DNA of 49,935 bases from Roseospira navarrensis (GTDB taxonomy: Bacteria > Pseudomonadota > Alphaproteobacteria > Rhodospirillales > Rhodospirillaceae), in NCBI RefSeq assembly GCF_009601025.1, contig NZ_WIVE01000032.1, positions 1-49,935 on the forward strand, written 5' to 3'. A program made the translations under genes and the position numbers. Under the pieces are notes generated by a model that was given only the letters and a program-made list of their open reading frames with translations, was not told the DNA's origin and ran no database searches. Positions 46,683-49,935 of this stretch are shown here, one piece after another. The first letter of the stretch is position 1. Every line of letters begins with the position of its first letter.

Positions 46683-49190
46683 ATGACGGACTCCGCACCC
46701 CTGCCCGTGGATGCTGTGCTGCCGGACCTGACGGCCGCCCTGGCCGCGGGGCCCAACGCCGTGCTGCTGGCGCCCCCTGGGGCCGGCAAGACCACGCGCG
46801 TGCCCCTCGCGTTGCTGCGCGCCCCCTGGCTCGATCCCGGCCACCGCATCGTCATGCTGGAGCCCCGGCGCATGGCCGCCCGCGCCGCCGCGCGCTATAT
46901 GGCCTCTGCCCTGGGCGAGGCGGTGGGTGAGACGGTCGGCTACCGCGTCCGCCTGGACAGCGCGGTCGGCCCCCGCACCCGCATCGAGGTGGTGACCGAG
47001 GGGATCCTCACCCGCCGCATCCAGGACGATCCGGCGCTGGAGGGCGTGGGGTGCGTCATCCTCGACGAGTTCCATGAGCGCTCGCTTCAGGGGGATCTGG
47101 GCCTGGCCCTGTGCCTGGACAGCCAGGAGGGTTTGCGCCCGGATCTGCGGCTGCTCGTCATGTCGGCGACCCTCGACGGCGGGCCGGTCGCCCGCCTGCT
47201 GGGGGACGCGCCCGTGATCGAGAGCGTCGGGCGGCAGCATCCGGTTTCGGTCCACCATCACCCGGCCCCGGCGGCCACCCGCGACGGCCTGACGGACGCG
47301 GTCGTGGCGCGCATCCGGGCCGCGCTGGCGGACGACGGCGGGGACGTGCTCGTGTTCCTGCCCGGGGAGGGCGAGATCACGCGGGTTGCCGGACGGCTCT
47401 CCGGGTTGGGTGCGGGCGTGGATGTGATGCCGCTGTTCGGGGCGCTGCCCGCCGCGCGTCAGGACGCCGCCCTGCGGTCCGCGCCCGAGGGGCGGCGCAA
47501 GGTGGTGCTGGCCACCAACATCGCCGAAACCAGCCTGACCATCGAGGGGGTCCGCACCGTCATCGACAGCGGCTTGGCGCGCGTGCCCCGCTTCGATCCG
47601 GGCAGCGGCCTGACCCGGCTGGAGACGGCGCGCATCTCGCAGGCCTCGGCCGCGCAGCGGGCCGGGCGCGCCGGCCGGCTGGGACCGGGGACCTGCCACC
47701 GCCTGTGGCCGCAGGCCGCCCATGGGGCCCTGGTGCCGTTCACTCCGCCGGAGATCGCCGAGGCCGACCTTGCGCCGCTGGTCCTGGAGTTGGCGGCCTG
47801 GGGCGTGACCGACCCCGGGGCGCTGCGCTGGCTCGACCCGCCGCCCGCCGGCCCCTGGGCAGCGGCGCGGGATCTGCTGCGGGGGCTGGCGGCGCTGGAC
47901 GCGGACGGCCGCGTGACTCCACACGGCCGGGCGCTGGCGCGGCTGCCGCTGCATCCCCGTTTGGCGCATATGGTGGTGGTCGGGGCGGACCGGGGCGCGG
48001 GTGCGCTGGCCGCCGATATCGCCGCCCTGCTGTCCGAGCGCGACCTTGCGGTGGGCACACGGGACGCGGATCTGCGCCACCGGCTCGACCTGCTGCGTGG
48101 CCGCGCGCCGAAGGCCGAGGCGCACGCCGGCGCGCTCCACCGGGCGCGGGAGGCGGCGCGCCAGATCCGCCGTCTCGCCGGGGTGCGGGACCAGGGCGAG
48201 GCGGGAGATCCGGGGGCGTTGCTGGCGCTGGCCTACCCGGACCGCATCGGCCAGCGGCGCACCGGGGGCGAGGCCGGGCGGTTCCTCCTCTCCGGCGGGC
48301 GCGGGGTGGCCGTGGACGCGCATGATCCCCTCGCCGGGGTGGACTGGCTCGCGGTGGCGGACATCGCCGACCGGGCCGGGACTGAAGGCCGGGTGCGGGT
48401 GGCGGCGCCCCTGGACGGCGCGGCGGTGCTGGCGGGCGAGGTCCACCCGTTGGAGACGGGCGAGGTCATCGTCTGGTCGCGTCGGGACCGGGCCGTGCTC
48501 GCGCGGCGGCGCACCACCCTGGGCGCGCTGGTGCTGAAGGACGCGCCCCTGGCCGATCCTGATCCGGCGGCGGTGACGGCGGCGCTGCTGGCGGGCGTGC
48601 GCGACCTGGGGCTGGATGGGCTGCCCTGGAGCGCGGCCGCCCGGCGCTGGCGCGCGCGGGTCCTGTTCCTGCGCCACGCCGAGGGCGCCGAGGCCGGCTG
48701 GCCCGACCTGTCGGATGCGGCCCTGCTGGAGTCGCTGGAGGACTGGCTGGCCCCCTTCGTGGTGGGCATGACCCGCGCGGCGCATCTGGAGCGGCTGGAC
48801 CTGCTGGCGGTCCTGTCGGCACTGCTGCCCTGGGACCGGGCGCGGGACCTGGATGCGCGGGCGCCGTCGCACCTGACCGTGCCCACGGGCTCGCGGCTGG
48901 CCCTGGACTACGACGATCCCGAAGGACCCGCGCTGGCGGTGCGGGTGCAGGAGCTGTTCGGGCTGGACGCGCATCCCACGCTGGCCGGCGGGCGGGTGCC
49001 GGTCGTGCTGCGCCTGCTGTCGCCGGCGCGCCGCCCGGTGCAGATCACGCGCGACCTGCCCGGCTTCTGGCGGGGCGCCTGGGCGGAAGTGCGCAAGGAG
49101 ATGAAGGGCCGCTATCCCAAGCATCCCTGGCCGGAAGACCCTGTGTCCGCCGCGCCCACCACCCGGACCAAGGCGGCGGCCGCCCGGTAA
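46683..49190 (+). CDS. hrpB: ATP-dependent helicase HrpB
   Basis: The 835-residue DEAH-family helicase has motif I APPGAGKTTRVP near residue 32, motif Ia LEPRRMAARAAA, motif II ILDEFHERSLQGD, motif III MSATLDGG, motif V LATNIAETSLTIEGV, and motif VI QRAGRAGRLGPG. The C-terminal HrpB domain ends with GFWRGAWAEVRKEMKGRYPKHPWPEDP, characteristic of HrpB. Length fits the family. The start ATG is one base after the comF stop. The precise RNA substrate is not known from the sequence. Confidence 0.95.
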   Translation: MTDSAPLPVDAVLPDLTAALAAGPNAVLLAPPGAGKTTRVPLALLRAPWLDPGHRIVMLEPRRMAARAAARYMASALGEAVGETVGYRVRLDSAVGPRTRIEVVTEGILTRRIQDDPALEGVGCVILDEFHERSLQGDLGLALCLDSQEGLRPDLRLLVMSATLDGGPVARLLGDAPVIESVGRQHPVSVHHHPAPAATRDGLTDAVVARIRAALADDGGDVLVFLPGEGEITRVAGRLSGLGAGVDVMPLFGALPAARQDAALRSAPEGRRKVVLATNIAETSLTIEGVRTVIDSGLARVPRFDPGSGLTRLETARISQASAAQRAGRAGRLGPGTCHRLWPQAAHGALVPFTPPEIAEADLAPLVLELAAWGVTDPGALRWLDPPPAGPWAAARDLLRGLAALDADGRVTPHGRALARLPLHPRLAHMVVVGADRGAGALAADIAALLSERDLAVGTRDADLRHRLDLLRGRAPKAEAHAGALHRAREAARQIRRLAGVRDQGEAGDPGALLALAYPDRIGQRRTGGEAGRFLLSGGRGVAVDAHDPLAGVDWLAVADIADRAGTEGRVRVAAPLDGAAVLAGEVHPLETGEVIVWSRRDRAVLARRRTTLGALVLKDAPLADPDPAAVTAALLAGVRDLGLDGLPWSAAARRWRARVLFLRHAEGAEAGWPDLSDAALLESLEDWLAPFVVGMTRAAHLERLDLLAVLSALLPWDRARDLDARAPSHLTVPTGSRLALDYDDPEGPALAVRVQELFGLDAHPTLAGGRVPVVLRLLSPARRPVQITRDLPGFWRGAWAEVRKEMKGRYPKHPWPEDPVSAAPTTRTKAAAAR

Positions 49191-49218
49191 GTCGGATTTG
49201 AACACGGAGGCAAACACA

Positions 49219-49581
49219 ATGCCCACCGTCGAGACCTGCGCCCTGTGGCGCGACCCGGAGACCATCACCCGGGCGCGGATGGCGGACCACTTCGAGCGCC
49301 TGGAGACCGTGTTCCAGGACAGCCACGAGTGGCGCTACGTGCTGCGGTGTCGCGAGTGCGGCTGGGTCTATGTGTTCGATTTTCATGAGGAGATCGACTG
49401 GGCCGGCGGCAACGATCCGCAGTACAAACTGTGGGTGCCCGTGCCGGACGGCGAGGACCCGGCCGTCGTCGCCCGCGAGGACCGCTTCGCCCTGATGGAG
49501 CGGGTTCCGCGCGTGCAGTCCGACTGGCCGGCCGACGCCGCCGCGCCCCGCATCGTTCGCGTGCCCGGCCCCAGGGCGTGA
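49219..49581 (+). CDS. Small protein of unknown function with a Cys-x2-Cys motif
   Basis: The ATG at 49219 has GGAGG eight bases before it. The 120-residue product is acidic and Trp-rich. A CRECGW motif near residue 45 could bind a metal, and VFDFHEEIDWAGGNDPQY follows. No signal peptide or membrane helix is seen. I do not recognise the family. It lies 28 bp after hrpB on the same strand and may share its transcript. Confidence 0.65.
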   Translation: MPTVETCALWRDPETITRARMADHFERLETVFQDSHEWRYVLRCRECGWVYVFDFHEEIDWAGGNDPQYKLWVPVPDGEDPAVVAREDRFALMERVPRVQSDWPADAAAPRIVRVPGPRA

Positions 49582-49656
49582 CCGCAGGGCAACGGGCTCA
49601 GGTTGACATGACGGCACGGTCCGCGCCGTCAGCGCGGGCCTTTCGAGATCCCTCCA

Positions 49657-49728
49657 GGGCTCCGAACCCGGATGACCGTTCTGTGACTCTGCAGGGGTCG
49701 AACCCACCTCACGAGGTCCTTCGGTCGC
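49657..49728 (+). repeat. Dispersed intergenic repeat, copy 2
   Basis: This copy matches 38184-38254 at about 60 of 72 positions. Downstream it lacks the perfect 13-bp inverted arm of copy 1 and instead is followed by two other hairpins. Confidence 0.7.
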
Positions 49729-49839
49729 CCCCGGCGACGCTTCGCGTCGCCGCAAAGGAGCGCGACCATCGGAACGATGGTCGCGGGGGCTCCCTCAGGA
49801 TTGTCTGTTTGATTTGTGGCATTGTGGAGATGCCGGGTT

Positions 49840-49871
49840 GCGGGGCCCCGGGTGGCCACCCGGGGCCCCGC
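49840..49871. repeat. Perfect 32-bp palindrome
   Basis: The 16 bases GCGGGGCCCCGGGTGG are followed at once by their exact complement in reverse, with no spacer. The centre is TGGCCA. It is nearly all G and C. It may act as a transcription end or extrude as a cruciform; no T-run follows. Confidence 0.75.
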
Positions 49872-49935
49872 ACCGGATCGTGTGATCGTCTCAGGATGGG
49901 GTCTTTGCCCGTTGTCATCGTGATCCGCGATCCGG

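Larger units (their letters stand above)
49582..49935. other. 354-bp right-end non-coding region rich in hairpins
   Basis: After the small unknown gene the sequence contains a repeat copy (49657-49728), an 8-bp-stem hairpin at 49733-49751 (TTC loop), an 11-bp-stem hairpin at 49761-49785 (GAA loop) and a 32-bp palindrome at 49840-49871. No supported gene is present up to the window edge. Confidence 0.55.

Noticed and set aside
46635-49268. 877-codon minus-strand open frame opposite hrpB
   Set aside because: The plus strand encodes all HrpB helicase motifs. The opposite frame is an Arg/Gly/Gln-rich shadow.
49709-49918. 69-codon minus-strand open frame at the right end
   Set aside because: It runs through hairpins and repeat DNA, has no ribosome binding site and no recognisable sequence.

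Overview
This is a very GC-rich, gene-dense chromosomal window. It looks alphaproteobacterial, probably Rhodospirillales-like. The grounds are the order of the chorismate mutase/hisC/tyrC block facing metX-metW, a bacterial NDUFAF5-type methyltransferase, a form II coxSLM cluster, and the znu/zur layout. No rRNA, tRNA, CRISPR array or intact insertion sequence was found.

Region by region: (1) 1-4916, minus strand: an accessory locus with a very large signalling-ATPase-like protein (NACHT-like P-loop, pentapeptide-like segment, propeller-like segment, second P-loop ATPase), followed 15 bp later by another P-loop ATPase that runs off the window. The large gene is split into two reading frames by a 23-bp tandem duplication. 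(2) 5136-7912: a stand-alone amino-acid adenylation enzyme next to a glycine/arginine amidinotransferase homologue, a possible two-gene pathway for a guanidino compound. (3) 7922-17048: an XdhC-like maturation factor, then form II molybdenum hydroxylase genes coxS-coxL-coxM, then coxD and coxE. A lower-GC DUF4274-like gene and its decayed paralogue sit between the two cox groups. (4) 17264-24651: an ABC1-family atypical kinase, then a three-gene signalling operon (ModA-like lipoprotein, hybrid histidine kinase, HD-GYP response regulator). (5) 24981-30550: chorismate mutase-like/hisC/tyrC on the minus strand, divergent from metX-metW plus a membrane-anchored protein. (6) 30587-34880: an MFS transporter, then a sulfide group (DUF5368-like membrane protein, type II sulfide:quinone oxidoreductase, periplasmic rhodanese) and a ferritin-like protein. 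(7) 34974-38164: znuC-znuB-zur divergent from znuA around a palindromic Zur box. (8) 38474-42782: a PflX-like radical SAM protein and a TRAP transporter. (9) 43192-49581: map, sfsA, the NDUFAF5-like gene, comF, hrpB and a small unknown gene.

Intergenic DNA holds two dispersed repeat families (copies near 17.1 and 44.8 kb, and near 38.2 and 49.7 kb), several strong hairpins, and a perfect 32-bp palindrome near the right edge. The strongest candidates for undescribed biology are the giant split ATPase with its partner ATPase, the adenylation/amidinotransferase pair, and the binding-lipoprotein/kinase/HD-GYP operon. All functions are inferred from motifs read by eye; no database search was run.
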